Part shown: positions 8,663-20,088 of the stretch, piece after piece | Layout: each line of letters starts with the position of its first letter | How positions within the stretch are numbered: the first letter of the stretch is position 1 | NCBI RefSeq assembly: GCF_009833085.1 | Contig: NZ_QRBZ01000031.1 | Coordinates: 120,738 to 184,737 of the forward strand | From: Nitrosomonas oligotropha | Lineage (GTDB): Bacteria; Pseudomonadota; Gammaproteobacteria; Burkholderiales; Nitrosomonadaceae | Reading direction: 5' to 3' | Length of the DNA: 64,000 nt | Translations under genes and position numbers: made by a program | The notes under the pieces: model-generated | What the model was told of the DNA's origin: nothing | Seen by the model: the letters and a program-made list of their open reading frames with translations, nothing else | Database searches by the model: none

Positions 8663-10024
8663 TCAAGAATTGCTGGCAGTCTGGATAGTTTCAGCGATAC
8701 GCTCAGCCCAGTGATTGATTTTATGTTTCGATTCCCCTTCAACCATGACGCGGATCAGCGGCTCCGTGCCCGATGCGCGAATCAGCACGCGGCCTTTATC
8801 GTTCAAATCGGTCTCGGCTTCTTCCCGTACGGTTTTGACCGCTCTATTGGTACTGAAATTAAACGGTTTGGGAGTTTTCACATTGATCAGGCGTTGCGGG
8901 TAAAGTGCAACGCCGCGCATGAACTCGGCCAGTGTTTTATGGGTATCGCGTAACGCGTACAACACTTGCAGGGCGGAAATGATGCCGTCGCCGGTTGTGT
9001 GTTTGTCCATGCAAATGATATGCCCGGAATTCTCGCCGCCGAGCTGCCATCCTTTTTCTTGCAATAATTCCAGCACGTAGCGGTCACCGACATTGGCGCG
9101 GAGAAACGGAATATTCATTTTTTTGAATTGAGCTTCGATCGCCAGATTGGTCATCAACGTACCGACAACACCACCGGTCAGCGCTTTTCTTTGCAGGCGG
9201 TGCTTGGCGATGATATAGATCAGCTGATCGCCATCATAAATTTGGCCTTTTTTGTCGGCCATCATGAGCCGGTCGCCGTCGCCATCCAACGCAATACCTA
9301 AGTCGGCGTGATGCTGTTTGACTGCTTTTTGCAATGTGGCGCAATGCGTAGCACCACATTCAAGATTGATATTAAGCCCATTCGGTTGAACGCCTATGGG
9401 TATGACATCCGCCCCCAATTCGTGCATGACGTGACCGGCGATATGATAAGCAGCGCCATGCGCGCAATCGACGACGATGCGCAGTCCGCGTAGATCGAGA
9501 TGATAGGGGAAGGTGCTTTTGCAAAATTCGATATAGCGGCCGGCGGCATCGTCAATCCGTTGTACTTTCCCCAATTGCGCGGAAGGTTTGGTTTCGATGG
9601 GCGTATGGATGCCGCTTTCGATTTTATGTTCTATCTCATCCGGTAATTTTCTACCTTCGGCAGAAAAGAATTTGACACCGTTATCTTCAAATAGATTATG
9701 CGATGCCGAGATCACGATCCCGGCTTGTAACCGTAAGGCGCGGATTAGATACGCGATGGCCGGCGTCGGCATCGGCCCGGAGAGGAGGACATCCACACCG
9801 GCGGCGCATAATCCTGCTTCCAAAGCGGATTCCAGCATATACCCCGATACCCGGGTATCCTTACCGATCAGAACGGTCGGGCGTTTGCCTTGCATCAGAT
9901 GCCAATCGGCAGCAGCAAGCACTTTGCCGGCGGAATAACCCAGGTGCATAATGAAGTCGGGTGTAATGGGCTCTTTACCTACACGCCCGCGGATACCATC
10001 TGTTCCAAAATATTTTTTAGTCAA
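8663..10024 (-). CDS. glmM: phosphoglucosamine mutase
   Basis: GlmM interconverts glucosamine-6-phosphate and glucosamine-1-phosphate on the way to UDP-GlcNAc for peptidoglycan and LPS. The 453-residue protein starts [14 protein letters not shown], has the phosphoserine loop GIVISASHN with catalytic Ser at about residue 108, the metal-binding DGDGDR loop, the GGENSGHI sugar loop and the C-terminal [12 protein letters not shown] phosphate-binding motif. All family landmarks are present. It lies 12 bases after folP on the same strand, in the folP-glmM pairing common in proteobacteria. Confidence 0.97.
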   Translation of the reverse strand: MTKKYFGTDGIRGRVGKEPITPDFIMHLGYSAGKVLAAADWHLMQGKRPTVLIGKDTRVSGYMLESALEAGLCAAGVDVLLSGPMPTPAIAYLIRALRLQAGIVISASHNLFEDNGVKFFSAEGRKLPDEIEHKIESGIHTPIETKPSAQLGKVQRIDDAAGRYIEFCKSTFPYHLDLRGLRIVVDCAHGAAYHIAGHVMHELGADVIPIGVQPNGLNINLECGATHCATLQKAVKQHHADLGIALDGDGDRLMMADKKGQIYDGDQLIYIIAKHRLQRKALTGGVVGTLMTNLAIEAQFKKMNIPFLRANVGDRYVLELLQEKGWQLGGENSGHIICMDKHTTGDGIISALQVLYALRDTHKTLAEFMRGVALYPQRLINVKTPKPFNFSTNRAVKTVREEAETDLNDKGRVLIRASGTEPLIRVMVEGESKHKINHWAERIAETIQTASNS

Positions 10025-10036
10025 TTTGAGCGGTGT

Positions 10037-10903
10037 TTAATTGCGATTCGATGCGGTTGAATGGATTTCCTGCGTGACACAATTTTTCATTGCCGTGTAG
10101 ACAGCAAGCGCTTCCTTGGTAGCTTTGACATCGTGCACACGCACAATTTTGGCACCTTTGACTACTGCAAGCAAGGCTGCCGCGATACTTTCATGGATCC
10201 GATCAGCTGCGCTGTTTCCCGTGACGGCGCCGAGCATCGATTTGCGCGATAAACCTGCTAACAGTGGAACACCAAGTGAGGTCAACTGATCCAGCTGGTT
10301 TAACAGGGTGAAGTTATGCTGTAGCGTTTTGCCAAAACCAAAACCCGGATCGATCACCAACCGGTCTTTCGCTATGCCCGCCGATTTCGCGGCTTGGATG
10401 TGTTGTTGCAGGAAGTCTTTGACTTCATGAACGATATCTTTGTACTGCGGGTTTTCTTGCATATTCCTCGGTGTGCCTTGCATATGCATTAAACAAATTT
10501 GCACCTGCGCATGCGGAGCTACCGCTTCCAGGGCGCCGGGGCTACGCAGCGCATTGACATCGTTAATCATGAAAGCGCCTGCTGCTATGGCTTGCTTCAT
10601 CACTTCGGGTTTGGAAGTATCAACCGATAGGGGAATTTGACTATCGGTGAGCGCTTCCAGTACCGGGATGACACGATTTAACTCTTCATCGATGCTGACT
10701 TGCTGACTCCCCGGTCGCGTTGATTCTCCGCCAATGTCGAGGATATCGGCGCCTTCATCGATCAAATGCTTGGCGTGGGCAATCGCTTGCTGTGCCGATA
10801 AGTACAGCCCGCCATCCGAGAAAGAGTCGGGTGTCACGTTGATGATGCCCATGATCAACGGGCGATTGCTTGACAGGATTGGGTTTTGCACGAATGAAGA
10901 CAC
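10037..10903 (-). CDS. folP: dihydropteroate synthase
   Basis: FolP condenses 4-aminobenzoate with hydroxymethyl-dihydropterin pyrophosphate in folate synthesis and is the target of sulfonamides. The protein has GIINVTPDSFSDGG near residue 20, DIGGESTRPG, the INDVNAL strand, DPGFGFGKTLQHN and LAGLSRKSMLG in the expected order. Its 288 residues are typical. It is followed closely by glmM and is separated from ftsH upstream by a strong terminator, so folP-glmM probably has its own promoter in the roughly 80-base gap. Confidence 0.96.
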   Translation of the reverse strand: MSSFVQNPILSSNRPLIMGIINVTPDSFSDGGLYLSAQQAIAHAKHLIDEGADILDIGGESTRPGSQQVSIDEELNRVIPVLEALTDSQIPLSVDTSKPEVMKQAIAAGAFMINDVNALRSPGALEAVAPHAQVQICLMHMQGTPRNMQENPQYKDIVHEVKDFLQQHIQAAKSAGIAKDRLVIDPGFGFGKTLQHNFTLLNQLDQLTSLGVPLLAGLSRKSMLGAVTGNSAADRIHESIAAALLAVVKGAKIVRVHDVKATKEALAVYTAMKNCVTQEIHSTASNRN

Positions 10904-10930
10904 AGTCGGATAAAAGGAGTTGTAGAAATG

Positions 10931-10965
10931 AAAACGGGATACGATTTTATGGTCGTATCCCGTTT
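10931..10965 (-). terminator. rho-independent terminator of ftsH
   Basis: A perfect 13-bp stem (AAACGGGATACGA and its complement) with an 8-base loop begins 18 bases after the ftsH stop. On the minus strand it ends in CGTTTTCATTT. It should insulate folP-glmM from ftsH transcription. Confidence 0.75.
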
Positions 10966-10982
10966 ATCCCGATTACTGACGA

Positions 10983-12905
10983 TTAATCAGCTTCTTTTGC
11001 AATCTCTTGCGGTGCAGCGGGTTCTTTAGGTTCATCCGTTTTTACCGCAGCAGATGGTCCTTCAGTTGCCACTGTGGATGACATCGATTGAGGTGGTTTG
11101 GGTGGACGCGGTGGGCGGCCATCCATGATATCGTTGATTTGATCGCTATCAATCGTTTCCCATTCCAGCAATGCCTTAGTCATGGCTTCAATCTTGTCTT
11201 TGTTTTCTTCAATGAGTTTACGAGCGATTGCATATTGCTCATCTACGATGCGGCGAACTTCCGCATCGACGGTCTGCATCGTTTTTTCACTCATATTTTT
11301 ATGTGTGGTTACTGAACGGCCGAGAAAAACCTCGCCTTCATTCTCACCATAAACCATCGGTCCAAGCTTGTCGGACATCCCCCACTGGGTAACCATTTGC
11401 CGCGCCAGTTCGGTAGCACGCTCAAAGTCATTGGATGCGCCGGTAGTCATTTGATGCATGAAAACTTCCTCAGCGATACGGCCGCCAAACATCACGGAAA
11501 TTCTTTGCAGAATTTCTTCGCGTTCCATGCTGAAACGGTCTTCCGTTGGCAATTGCATCGTGACACCCAATGCGCGGCCACGCGGAATAATCGTTACTTT
11601 ATGCACCGGGTCGGTTTTCGGCAGCAATTGAGCTACTACCGCATGACCCGATTCATGGTAAGCGGTATTCCGGCGTTCGTGCTCCGGCATGACCATCGAG
11701 CGGCGTTCCGCACCCATGAAAATTTTGTCTTTTGCGCGTTCAAAATCTTCCATGTCGACCAGACGCTTGTTGCTGCGCGCGGCAAACAACGCTGCTTCAT
11801 TGACCAGATTGGCCAGATCTGCACCCGACATACCGGGTGTGCCACGCGCCAGAATGTCCGCTTTTACATCGGGTGAAAGCGGTACTTTGCGCATATGCAC
11901 ATGCAGAATTTGTTCCCGTCCACGAATGTCTGGCAGAGGCACAGTGACTTGACGGTCAAAACGGCCGGGACGTAACAATGCAGGGTCCAATACATCCGGA
12001 CGGTTCGTTGCTGCGATTACGATCACGCCCATGGCGCCTTCAAAACCGTCCATTTCCACCAGCAATTGGTTTAGCGTTTGCTCGCGTTCGTCGTTCCCGC
12101 CACCCAGTCCGGCGCCGCGTTGACGGCCTACCGCATCAATCTCGTCAATGAAAATAATGCAGGGTGCATGTTTTTTAGCTTGCTCGAACATATCACGCAC
12201 ACGGGATGCGCCCACGCCGACGAACATTTCAACGAAATCCGAACCGGAAATGCTGAAGAAAGGTACTCCCGCTTCTCCTGCGATTGCCCGCGCCAGCAAT
12301 GTTTTACCGGTACCTGGGCTGCCTACCATCAAAACACCGCGAGGGATTCTTCCGCCAAGTTTCTGGAATTTGGACGGGTCGCGCAGGAATTCAACCAGCT
12401 CCGATACTTCTTCTTTTGCTTCCTCACAGCCTGCGACGTCGTTGAAAGTCACTGTGTTGGCTGATTTATCCAACATGCGCGCCTTGCTTTTGCCGAATGA
12501 GAAGGCGCCGCCATTGCGTCCGCCACCTTGCATTTGCCGCATGAAGAAAATCCATACCGCAATCAGTAATAGCATTGGGAACCATGAGATGAAAATACTC
12601 ATCAGCATGGATGGTTCTTCTTCCGGTTTAGCTTCAACAATCACGCCGGCTTTGAGTAGATCACTGACCATCCATGGATCGGACGGCGCATAGGTGGTAA
12701 AGCGTCTGCCATCGGATTTCGTGCCTTTCAGGGTACGGCCTTCAATGACAACTTTGGCAATTCTGCCTTGATTCAATTCAGAAATGAATTGAGAATATTC
12801 CATTGGTACTTGCGTCGGTTGACGTACGCTGAATTGGTTAAATACGGTCATCAACACGAGTGCAATTACCAGCCAAATGGCCATGTTTTTAATTAAGTTA
12901 TTCAA
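10983..12905 (-). CDS. ftsH: ATP-dependent zinc metalloprotease FtsH
   Basis: FtsH is the inner-membrane AAA+ protease that degrades misfolded membrane proteins and regulators such as LpxC and sigma-32. The 640 residues show two N-terminal membrane segments (about 8-25 and 98-122), Walker A GSPGTGKT at 195-202, Walker B with [11 protein letters not shown], the second region of homology ([21 protein letters not shown]) and the zinc site HESGH near residue 420. The C-terminal tail is rich in Pro, Lys and Glu. It follows rlmE on the same strand after 173 bases, the common rlmE-ftsH order, and is closed by a strong terminator. Confidence 0.98.
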   Translation of the reverse strand: MNNLIKNMAIWLVIALVLMTVFNQFSVRQPTQVPMEYSQFISELNQGRIAKVVIEGRTLKGTKSDGRRFTTYAPSDPWMVSDLLKAGVIVEAKPEEEPSMLMSIFISWFPMLLLIAVWIFFMRQMQGGGRNGGAFSFGKSKARMLDKSANTVTFNDVAGCEEAKEEVSELVEFLRDPSKFQKLGGRIPRGVLMVGSPGTGKTLLARAIAGEAGVPFFSISGSDFVEMFVGVGASRVRDMFEQAKKHAPCIIFIDEIDAVGRQRGAGLGGGNDEREQTLNQLLVEMDGFEGAMGVIVIAATNRPDVLDPALLRPGRFDRQVTVPLPDIRGREQILHVHMRKVPLSPDVKADILARGTPGMSGADLANLVNEAALFAARSNKRLVDMEDFERAKDKIFMGAERRSMVMPEHERRNTAYHESGHAVVAQLLPKTDPVHKVTIIPRGRALGVTMQLPTEDRFSMEREEILQRISVMFGGRIAEEVFMHQMTTGASNDFERATELARQMVTQWGMSDKLGPMVYGENEGEVFLGRSVTTHKNMSEKTMQTVDAEVRRIVDEQYAIARKLIEENKDKIEAMTKALLEWETIDSDQINDIMDGRPPRPPKPPQSMSSTVATEGPSAAVKTDEPKEPAAPQEIAKEAD

Positions 12906-13078
12906 GATAGCTCTTTGGTTTGCACCTTAAAAATCATTGATTGGACATTCTAACTCTATTTTGTCAAATAGAACAGAACAGTTCATGTTATAGAAATTTG
13001 CTATCAAACTCTCATCCTACTCTTTACATTTGTCTTAATCACTGGGGGGATCCATTCATTTCTCAGCGATTTCCGGTG

Positions 13079-13696
13079 TTACTTTTTTCCGAGTCCTAAT
13101 AAATATAATTCGTTGCTGCGATTGCGCGAGGCTTCCGGTTTTCGTACCGAAACGCTTTTGAATCCGGCGCGCATATCGCGATGAAACTGATCAAAATCCC
13201 TGCCTTGAAAAACTTTGACTAGGAAATTTCCGCCATAGTTCAGTTGCTCCATCGAGAATGCCAGCGCCAGTTCGGCCAAGTACATACTTCTGGCTTGATC
13301 GCTGACTACGATACCACTCATATTGGGCGCCATGTCTGAAATGACAAGATCCGGCTGCCGCTCCTCCAGATGTTTTCTTAATTCCAGCAAAGTACGTTCT
13401 TCTCTAAAATCGTCCTGAATGAATTCCACACCGGGCAAAGGCGCCATTTCCAGAATGTCCAATGCAATCACTTTCCCTGTCCGGCCTACTTTCTGGCTGG
13501 CGACTTGAGACCAACTGCCGGGTGCAGCACCTAAATCGACAACAATCATACCGGATTTAAGTAGATGATCCCGTTCGGCGATCTCAAGCAGCTTGTAAGC
13601 GGCGCGAGAACGATAGCCTTCTTTCTTGGATTGCTTGACGAAAAAATCATTAACATGTTCTTTCATCCAAGCTTTGCTGGTTTTAGCCCGTTTCAT
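13079..13696 (-). CDS. rlmE: 23S rRNA (uridine-2'-O)-methyltransferase RlmE
   Basis: RlmE (FtsJ/RrmJ) methylates U2552 in the A-loop of 23S rRNA late in 50S assembly. The protein starts with the basic segment [20 protein letters not shown], followed by YRSRAAYKL containing the first catalytic Lys. Next come SAM motif I ([15 protein letters not shown]), the Asp motif SDMAPNMSG, and FLVKVFQG with the second catalytic Lys. I take the ATG at 13696; a TTG one codon earlier is also in frame. Only about 30 bases separate it from the divergent yhbY, a widely conserved arrangement. Confidence 0.96.
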   Translation of the reverse strand: MKRAKTSKAWMKEHVNDFFVKQSKKEGYRSRAAYKLLEIAERDHLLKSGMIVVDLGAAPGSWSQVASQKVGRTGKVIALDILEMAPLPGVEFIQDDFREERTLLELRKHLEERQPDLVISDMAPNMSGIVVSDQARSMYLAELALAFSMEQLNYGGNFLVKVFQGRDFDQFHRDMRAGFKSVSVRKPEASRNRSNELYLLGLGKK

Positions 13697-13726
13697 CAAG
13701 TAAAATAATACGTTTAAAGAGAATTT

Positions 13727-14080
13727 ATGTTAACACTAACAATTGCTCAGCGGCGTGAATTGAAAGCGCAAGCACACGCGCTGAATCCGGTCGTAATGAT
13801 TGGAAAATCGGGATTATCCGCCACGGTTATTGAAGAATTGGAGCGCGGACTTACAAGTCATGAACTGATTAAGGTTAAGGTTCAAGTCGACGATCGGACT
13901 GCCAGGAATGCGCTGTTTGAAGAAATCTGTGAGAAGCTGAGTGCCGCACCGGTGCAGCATATCGGAAAAACTTTTGTTATTTACCGTCCCAAAACGGAAG
14001 AAGCGGGTAAAAAAACCGAACGTTCCGCGCAAAAAAAGAAGCGCGAGCCGTTTCGCACCAAACGCAGTTATCAGAATTGA
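13727..14080 (+). CDS. yhbY: CRM-domain RNA-binding protein YhbY
   Basis: YhbY is a small CRM-domain protein that binds pre-50S ribosomal particles. The first ~95 residues hold the domain: [23 protein letters not shown] with the GxxG-like loop, the helix [19 protein letters not shown], and the final strand [11 protein letters not shown]. The last ~20 residues are a very basic tail ([12 protein letters not shown]) that may add RNA affinity. It is divergent from rlmE, another 50S maturation gene, and converges on greA with only 12 bases between the stops. The exact biological role in this organism is unknown. Confidence 0.93.
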   Translation: MLTLTIAQRRELKAQAHALNPVVMIGKSGLSATVIEELERGLTSHELIKVKVQVDDRTARNALFEEICEKLSAAPVQHIGKTFVIYRPKTEEAGKKTERSAQKKKREPFRTKRSYQN

Positions 14081-14092
14081 GCGTTAGCGGCA

Positions 14093-14569
14093 TCAAACGT
14101 ATTTGACATCAAGTATTTCATATTCACGTAATCCGCCGGGCGCCTGAACTTCGGCGATATCACCGGCATATTTGCCGATCAAGGCGCGTGAAATAGGAGA
14201 GCTGATGGAAATTTTTCCATTCTTGATGTTGGCTTCATCGTCGCCGACGATTTGATAAGTCACCGTCTCGCCGCTTTGCAAATCTTCCAGTTCAACGGTG
14301 GCGCCGAAAACACAAGCACCATCGGCGTTAATCAGTGCAGGATTGATGATCTGAGCGCTGGAGAGTTTACTTTCCAGGTCGGCAATACGGCCTTCAATAA
14401 ACCCCTGTTTCTCCTTGGCAGCATCATATTCTGCATTTTCGGACAGATCGCCGTGCGAACGCGCCTCTGCTATCGCCGCGATGACTGCGGGGCGATGTAC
14501 GGTTTTCATTTCGTGCAATTCTTTGCGTAGCGCTTCCGCTCCGGCTACTGTTAAAGGGATCGTGCTCAT
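14093..14569 (-). CDS. greA: transcription elongation factor GreA
   Basis: GreA enters the RNA polymerase secondary channel and stimulates cleavage of backtracked transcripts. The 158-residue length is standard. The N-terminal coiled coil (about 1-75) contains the tip acidic pair in the loop [17 protein letters not shown], and the C-terminal FKBP-like domain carries VGDDEA and [10 protein letters not shown]. It follows carB on the same strand with about 70 bases between, an order (carA-carB-greA) common in proteobacteria, so read-through from carAB is plausible. Confidence 0.97.
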   Translation of the reverse strand: MSTIPLTVAGAEALRKELHEMKTVHRPAVIAAIAEARSHGDLSENAEYDAAKEKQGFIEGRIADLESKLSSAQIINPALINADGACVFGATVELEDLQSGETVTYQIVGDDEANIKNGKISISSPISRALIGKYAGDIAEVQAPGGLREYEILDVKYV

Positions 14570-14638
14570 TGTATTTTTTTGCCTTTCATTTACATTCTGT
14601 TCCGTGATAATCAGAGAAAACCGGAAGCTATTTTTTAC

Positions 14639-17600
14639 TTATGCCTTGAGTTGTACATGCAATTTCTGCAAATTATACGCTTGCAGTTCACGCTTGCTGG
14701 TAATGCCCACGCATGCTGCGCGCGCCCCCGCTAATGTCGTATAGTAGGTCACTTTCGCCTGCAAAGCGGCATGACGGATCGAATAAGAATCCTTTATCGC
14801 GCTGCGCTGGTTTTTGACGGTGTTGACGATCAAGCTGATTTCACCATTCTTGATCATGTCGACAATGTGCGGGCGGCCTTCCGCTACCTTATTGATAATG
14901 ATGACGTCGATCCCCGCTTCGGTTATAGCTGCGGCAGTACCGCGCGTAGCATAAAGGGTGAAACCAAGTTCTGCAAGGTTGCGCGCGATTTCAACCGCAT
15001 GCGGTTTGTCCGATTGGCGCACACTGATGAAAATCTTACCCGAAGTGGGGAGACGGACATCGGTCGCCAGTTGGGATTTCACAAAGGCTTCGGCAAAAGT
15101 GGTGCCCATGCCCATGACTTCGCCGGTCGACTTCATTTCCGGCCCCAGTATCGTATCAACGCCGGGCAGCTTGATAAAGGGGAAAACCGCTTCTTTGACC
15201 GAATAATACTCAGGAATCACTTCTTCGGTAGCGCCCTGGTCAATCAAGCTCTTACCAGTCATGCAACGCGCCGCAATTTTGGCCAGCTGTAGACCGGTTG
15301 CCTTGGAAATGAAGGGTACCGTGCGCGATGCCCGGGGATTGACTTCGAGGACATAGACGGTGTCGTCTTGAATCGCGAACTGCACGTTCATCAATCCAAC
15401 CACATGCAGCGCTCGCGCCATTTCGGCGGTCTGGTAGCGCAATTCGTCGAGCATTTCCGGCTGCAGATTGAAGGTCGGCAGTGAACATGCGGAATCACCC
15501 GAATGCACACCGGCCTGTTCAATATGTTCCATGATGCCGCCAATCAGCACGGTTTCTCCGTCGAAGATGGCATCGACATCGACTTCCGTGGCGTTAGTTA
15601 GAAAATGATCCAGCAGCACCGGGGAATCGTTGGAAACTTTAACGGCTTCACGCATGTAGCGTTCCAAATCGGCTTTTTCATGCACGATTTCCATCGCGCG
15701 GCCGCCCAATACGTAGCTCGGCCGTACCACCAGCGGATAGCCGATTTCCTCGGCGGCGATCAAGGCGGCTTCCGGATTGCGTGCGGTGCGATTGGGCGGT
15801 TGCCGCAATCCCAGTTGTTGCAGCATTTGCTGAAAGCGTTCGCGATCTTCCGCGCAATCGATCATATCCGGACTGGTGCCGATAATCGGCACGCCGTTGG
15901 TTTCCAGATCGCGCGCAAGTTTAAGCGGTGTTTGTCCGCCATACTGTACGATCACGCCATCGGGTTTTTCCACCGCAACGATTTCGAGCACGTCTTCCAG
16001 TGTCAATGGTTCAAAATACAGGCGATCCGATGTGTCGTAGTCGGTGGAAACCGTTTCCGGGTTGCAATTGACCATGATGGTTTCAAAACCGTCTTCGCGC
16101 AGCGCCAGAGCCGCATGCACACAGCAGTAATCGAATTCGATGCCTTGCCCGATGCGATTAGGTCCGCCGCCCAGCACCATGACTTTCTTTTTGCCGGATG
16201 GATTGGCTTCGCACTCGTCTTCGTACGTCGAATACATATACGCCGTACTGGTCGAGAACTCGGCCGCACAAGTGTCGACACGTTTATAGACCGGGTGCAG
16301 ATTGAATTGATGGCGGCGCGAACGGACTGCGGTTTGCCCGGTATTGAGCAGCTTCGCCAGGCGCCGGTCGGAAAAACCGCTGCGTTTCAATTTGCGCAGC
16401 GCCAGATAATCCAGAGCTTCCAGCGCCGTACCGGTTATTGCTTGTTCCTGTTTGACCAAATCTTCGATTTGCGCCAGAAACCAGAGATCGATGTGCGTCA
16501 GCTGATGCACTTCTTCCAATGACAAATGACAGCGGAACGCATCGGCGATAAACCAGATCCGCTCGGGGCCGGGATTGGCCAGTTCGGTGTGGATGGTTTC
16601 CAGGTTGTCGGTTTTTTCGTCCAGGCCGTCTACACCGGTTTCCAGTCCGCGCAATGCTTTTTGCAGCGATTCCTGGAACGTGCGGCCGATTGCCATCACT
16701 TCACCGACCGATTTCATCTGTGTGGTCAGGCGGTCATTGGTTTGCGGAAATTTTTCAAAAGCAAACCGCGGCACTTTGGTGACGACATAATCGATGGTGG
16801 GCTCGAAGGAGGCCGGGGTAATACCGCCGGTGATATCGTTGCCCAGCTCGTTCAGCGTGTAACCGACGGCCAGTTTGGCGGCGATTTTGGCAATGGGAAA
16901 ACCGGTCGCTTTCGATGCCAGCGCGGAAGAGCGCGACACGCGCGGATTCATCTCGATCACCAGCATGCGGCCGTCGTCGGGGTTGATGGCAAACTGCACA
17001 TTGGAACCGCCGGTTTCCACGCCGATTTCCCGCAGCACCGCAATCGATGCATTACGCATCAGTTGATATTCTTTATCGGTGAGCGTTTGCGCCGGTGCGA
17101 CGGTAATCGAATCACCGGTATGCACACCCATCGGGTCGAGGTTTTCGATCGAACAGACAATGATGCAGTTGTCGTTTTTATCCCGGACCACTTCCATCTC
17201 GAACTCTTTCCAGCCGATCACGGATTCTTCGATCAGCAGTTCCTTGGTGGGCGAGGTTTTCAATCCGCGTTCGCAGATATCCAGAAATTCTTCGCGATTG
17301 TAGGCAATGCCGCCGCCGCTGCCGCCCATGGTGAACGAAGGGCGGATAATGGCCGGATAACCGAGCATCGCTTGAACCTGCATGGCTTCTTCCAGACTGT
17401 GCGCAACCGCGGAGCGGGCCGAGCCCAAGCCGATACGGGTCATCGCCTGCTTGAATTTTTCCCGGTCTTCCGCCATATCGATGGCTTCGCGCGAAGCGCC
17501 GATGAGCTCGACACCGTATTTTTCCAGCACGCCATGCTTGACCAGATCGAGCGCGCAATTCAATGCGGTTTGCCCGCCCATTGTGGGCAGTAGCGCTTGC

Positions 17601-17848
17601 GGCCGTTCGATCGCGATGATTTTCTCAATCATGGTCCAGGTGATCGGCTCGATATACGTGGCATCGGCCATTTCCGGATCGGTCATGATGGTGGCGGGAT
17701 TCGAGTTCACCAGAATGATGCGATAACCTTCTTCACGTAAGGCCTTGCAGGCTTGCACGCCGGAATAATCAAACTCACAAGCTTGGCCGATAATGATCGG
17801 GCCAGCACCGATGATGAGAATGGACTGGATGTCGGTACGTTTAGGCAT
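14639..17848 (-). CDS. carB: carbamoyl-phosphate synthase large subunit
   Basis: CarB makes carbamoyl phosphate from bicarbonate, two ATP and ammonia delivered by CarA, feeding arginine and pyrimidine synthesis. The 1069 residues consist of two homologous ATP-grasp halves. The first begins [18 protein letters not shown] and the second [17 protein letters not shown] near residue 566. The ATP-binding glycine loops ([24 protein letters not shown]) and catalytic [15 protein letters not shown] and [12 protein letters not shown] stretches are all visible. The C-terminal ~130 residues form the regulatory MGS-like domain. It starts 27 bases after carA. Confidence 0.98.
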   Translation of the reverse strand: MPKRTDIQSILIIGAGPIIIGQACEFDYSGVQACKALREEGYRIILVNSNPATIMTDPEMADATYIEPITWTMIEKIIAIERPQALLPTMGGQTALNCALDLVKHGVLEKYGVELIGASREAIDMAEDREKFKQAMTRIGLGSARSAVAHSLEEAMQVQAMLGYPAIIRPSFTMGGSGGGIAYNREEFLDICERGLKTSPTKELLIEESVIGWKEFEMEVVRDKNDNCIIVCSIENLDPMGVHTGDSITVAPAQTLTDKEYQLMRNASIAVLREIGVETGGSNVQFAINPDDGRMLVIEMNPRVSRSSALASKATGFPIAKIAAKLAVGYTLNELGNDITGGITPASFEPTIDYVVTKVPRFAFEKFPQTNDRLTTQMKSVGEVMAIGRTFQESLQKALRGLETGVDGLDEKTDNLETIHTELANPGPERIWFIADAFRCHLSLEEVHQLTHIDLWFLAQIEDLVKQEQAITGTALEALDYLALRKLKRSGFSDRRLAKLLNTGQTAVRSRRHQFNLHPVYKRVDTCAAEFSTSTAYMYSTYEDECEANPSGKKKVMVLGGGPNRIGQGIEFDYCCVHAALALREDGFETIMVNCNPETVSTDYDTSDRLYFEPLTLEDVLEIVAVEKPDGVIVQYGGQTPLKLARDLETNGVPIIGTSPDMIDCAEDRERFQQMLQQLGLRQPPNRTARNPEAALIAAEEIGYPLVVRPSYVLGGRAMEIVHEKADLERYMREAVKVSNDSPVLLDHFLTNATEVDVDAIFDGETVLIGGIMEHIEQAGVHSGDSACSLPTFNLQPEMLDELRYQTAEMARALHVVGLMNVQFAIQDDTVYVLEVNPRASRTVPFISKATGLQLAKIAARCMTGKSLIDQGATEEVIPEYYSVKEAVFPFIKLPGVDTILGPEMKSTGEVMGMGTTFAEAFVKSQLATDVRLPTSGKIFISVRQSDKPHAVEIARNLAELGFTLYATRGTAAAITEAGIDVIIINKVAEGRPHIVDMIKNGEISLIVNTVKNQRSAIKDSYSIRHAALQAKVTYYTTLAGARAACVGITSKRELQAYNLQKLHVQLKA

Positions 17849-17875
17849 ACTCTCTAGCGGATGAACATGGCGTAA

Positions 17876-19030
17876 TTATTGGGAATGCTGGCTTTTATAG
17901 CGCTGCATCATGGCGATGAATTTATCAAACAAATAATCCGCTTCATGCGGCCCTGGGCTGGCTTCCGGGTGACCCTGAAAACAGAAGGCCGGTTTATCGG
18001 TTAACTCGAATCCTTGCAGACTCCCATCAAAGAGCGAGACATGCGTAATCCGCGCGGTTGCGGGCAATGTGTCGATATCGACGGCGAAACCGTGATTCTG
18101 GCTGGTGATGATCACTTTGCCGCTGGCCACATCCTGCACCGGGTGGTTGGCGCCGTGATGGCCGAATTTCATTTTAATGGTGCGCGCGCCGGTGGCTAGC
18201 CCAAGCAATTGATGGCCCAGGCAGATGCCGAATAGCGGGATATTCTTTTCCAGCAAGGCTTGCGTGGCGGAAATGGCGTAATCGCACGGCTCCGGATCAC
18301 CGGGACCATTGGACAGAAAGATACCGTCAGGCTGTGTTTTCAGAATCTCCTCGGCCGGGGTTTGCGCCGGGAATACCGTCACCTTGCAGCCGCGCTGCGC
18401 CAGTTTGCGCAAAATCGTGCGTTTAATGCCGAAATCGAAAGCGGCGACGTGAAATCTGGGATTGTCCTGAGTCCGGAAACCGGATTCGAGCGACCATTCG
18501 CCTTCCGTCCATGTGTACGATTGGCGGCAGCTCACCACTTTGGCGAGATCCATCCCGGCCAGTCCGGGGAACGCCCGGGCAGCCTGCAATGCTTTTTCCT
18601 CGTCGATATCGCCCGCCATGATGCAACCGGCTTGCGCGCCTTTTTCGCGCAAAATCCGCGTCAATTTACGCGTATCGATTTCAGCGATGGCGACGACATT
18701 CTGTTCTTGAAGGAACTCCGGTAATGTGCGGGTTTTACGAAAACTGCTGGCCATGAGCGGCAGATCACGGATCACTAATCCGGCGGCGTACACTTTATCG
18801 ATGTTACCGGATTCAAAATCTTCCGGATTGGTGCCGGTGTTGCCAATATGCGGATAAGTCAGGGTAATGATTTGCTGGCAATACGACGGATCGGTCAAAA
18901 TTTCCTGATAACCGGTCATCGCCGTATTGAACGCCACTTCCCCAGTGTTGATGCCTTCAATGCCAATAGACACGCCACGAAAAATTGTTCCATCGGCAAG
19001 TGCGAGGATGGCGTGCGGTCGTTGTGACAC
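17876..19030 (-). CDS. carA: carbamoyl-phosphate synthase small (glutaminase) subunit
   Basis: CarA hydrolyses glutamine and channels ammonia to CarB. The N-terminal half shows [17 protein letters not shown] and [12 protein letters not shown]. The class-I glutaminase half holds [14 protein letters not shown], the nucleophile loop [12 protein letters not shown], and [12 protein letters not shown] with the catalytic His and Glu. I place the start at a GTG (19030): AAGGAG stands six bases before it, while the more upstream TTG at 19054 has no Shine-Dalgarno sequence. This gives 384 residues. The gene opens the carA-carB pair and has a promoter and leader hairpin upstream. Confidence 0.96.
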   Translation of the reverse strand: MSQRPHAILALADGTIFRGVSIGIEGINTGEVAFNTAMTGYQEILTDPSYCQQIITLTYPHIGNTGTNPEDFESGNIDKVYAAGLVIRDLPLMASSFRKTRTLPEFLQEQNVVAIAEIDTRKLTRILREKGAQAGCIMAGDIDEEKALQAARAFPGLAGMDLAKVVSCRQSYTWTEGEWSLESGFRTQDNPRFHVAAFDFGIKRTILRKLAQRGCKVTVFPAQTPAEEILKTQPDGIFLSNGPGDPEPCDYAISATQALLEKNIPLFGICLGHQLLGLATGARTIKMKFGHHGANHPVQDVASGKVIITSQNHGFAVDIDTLPATARITHVSLFDGSLQGFELTDKPAFCFQGHPEASPGPHEADYLFDKFIAMMQRYKSQHSQ

Positions 19031-19069
19031 AAAAAACTCCTTGGAAACTGACAAGATCTGGAAAATGGA

Positions 19070-19116
19070 CTGGGGCTATTCAGTGAAATACCCCAGCTAT
19101 TGAAGACGGAATTATA
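19070..19116 (-). promoter_or_regulatory. carAB promoter -10 and leader hairpin
   Basis: On the minus strand a perfect TATAAT (19116-19111) predicts a transcript starting near 19104. Eight bases later the leader folds into a hairpin, CTGGGG (19096-19091) pairing with CCCCAG (19075-19070), plus four inner pairs TATT/AATA separated by one bulged base. About 40 bases then lead to the GTG of carA. The -35 region is weak. Confidence 0.4.
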
Positions 19117-19454
19117 CGTGAAAAAGGTTTATTTTTGTATGTGCGCGGTTTCGCATGCAACAAAGTTGTCTAGGCGTTCCGGATAATCGGGCAACCGGGT
19201 TGCGCATTCCATGCCGGAAGGAAGAAAGTAAGTCCCGGTTTCCTTGCGGTTGTTTGCATTGATCATCGATGCAGCGGTCGTCACTGGGGCTTTTTAAAGG
19301 AATGGTAGTGCAAGTTTTGTTTTTAAAACGATAATAGGGCAAAATTTGCCCATTTTTCTTGGCCGGTATTTTTGCAGTGCGGCAATTCATTGCGATCAAA
19401 CCCCGTCAGGTTTTGTGCGCTATCATCGGATCAATATTATAAGAACGAATAATC
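19117..19454. other. intergenic region between carA leader and PH-domain gene
   Basis: About 340 bases between two divergent genes. An open frame on the minus strand (19112-19399, 95 codons) has no recognisable domain, no good ribosome site and an odd composition, so I do not call it. No tRNA or terminator is evident. Confidence 0.4.
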
Positions 19455-19949
19455 ATGCATGTCTTCAAGTCTAAAATCGATAACTGGGTACTGGTTTGTT
19501 TGTTGCTATCCGTCTCCGCTTGCCTGATGGGCGCATCCGTCCCGCTGATGATCGGCGGCATCACTAACTATGTGTTTGCGGCGATCATATTGATTGCGGG
19601 TGCTGGCTTTCCGATCTGGATCTATGCTTCGACCCGGTATATCGTCAGCGGCGATAATCTCAAGATCATCAGCGGCCCGTTTACATGGGATATTCCCATT
19701 CAGTCGATCGTATCCCTGCAGGAAACCCAGATCGCGGCGACAAGCCCGGCTTTGTCGTTCGATCGTCTGCAAATCACCTACGGAGAAGATAAAGTCATCA
19801 TCGTCTCGCCAATCGATAAAGAAAAATTCATACAAAAACTGGGTAAGGAAAAATTAATCGCTAGCGCTCAGCGCAGCGAGACAAGAGCTGCTGTGAAGGA
19901 TTCCAGAAAAAAGGCTAAGAAAAACAAAACAAACCGGAACAATACTTAG
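19455..19949 (+). CDS. small membrane protein with a bacterial PH domain (bPH_4/DUF1200 type)
   Basis: The 164-residue protein has two membrane segments (about 11-33 and 37-57) followed by a short PH-like domain, IVSGDNLKIISGPFTWDIPIQSI and then LQETQIAATSPALSFDRLQITYG. The ending IVSPIDKEKFIQKLGKE is typical of the bPH_4 family. The tail is strongly basic. Function is unknown for the family; the topology suggests a cytoplasmic PH-like domain tethered to the inner membrane. It stands alone between carA (divergent) and a GGDEF-EAL gene, with 139 bases to the latter. Confidence 0.75.
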   Translation: MHVFKSKIDNWVLVCLLLSVSACLMGASVPLMIGGITNYVFAAIILIAGAGFPIWIYASTRYIVSGDNLKIISGPFTWDIPIQSIVSLQETQIAATSPALSFDRLQITYGEDKVIIVSPIDKEKFIQKLGKEKLIASAQRSETRAAVKDSRKKAKKNKTNRNNT

Positions 19950-20088
19950 GTCATGATGGTGAGCGGAAAGGGCTCAGCGGCAGAGCGCCATCGTGCGATG
20001 CTTTCCGGAATCATGCCCATTCATCATCGCTTGCAAAATCCTAATGTAGATGGTCATCTTCGCATATTGATTTATCATTGAGGTAGTC

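Noticed and set aside
16526..17593. 355-codon plus-strand open frame opposite carB
   Set aside because: It mirrors highly conserved carB codons; the translation is His/Gly/Phe-rich with no family signature.
19112..19399. 95-codon minus-strand frame upstream of carA
   Set aside because: No ribosome site or recognisable motif, and it overlaps the likely carAB promoter.
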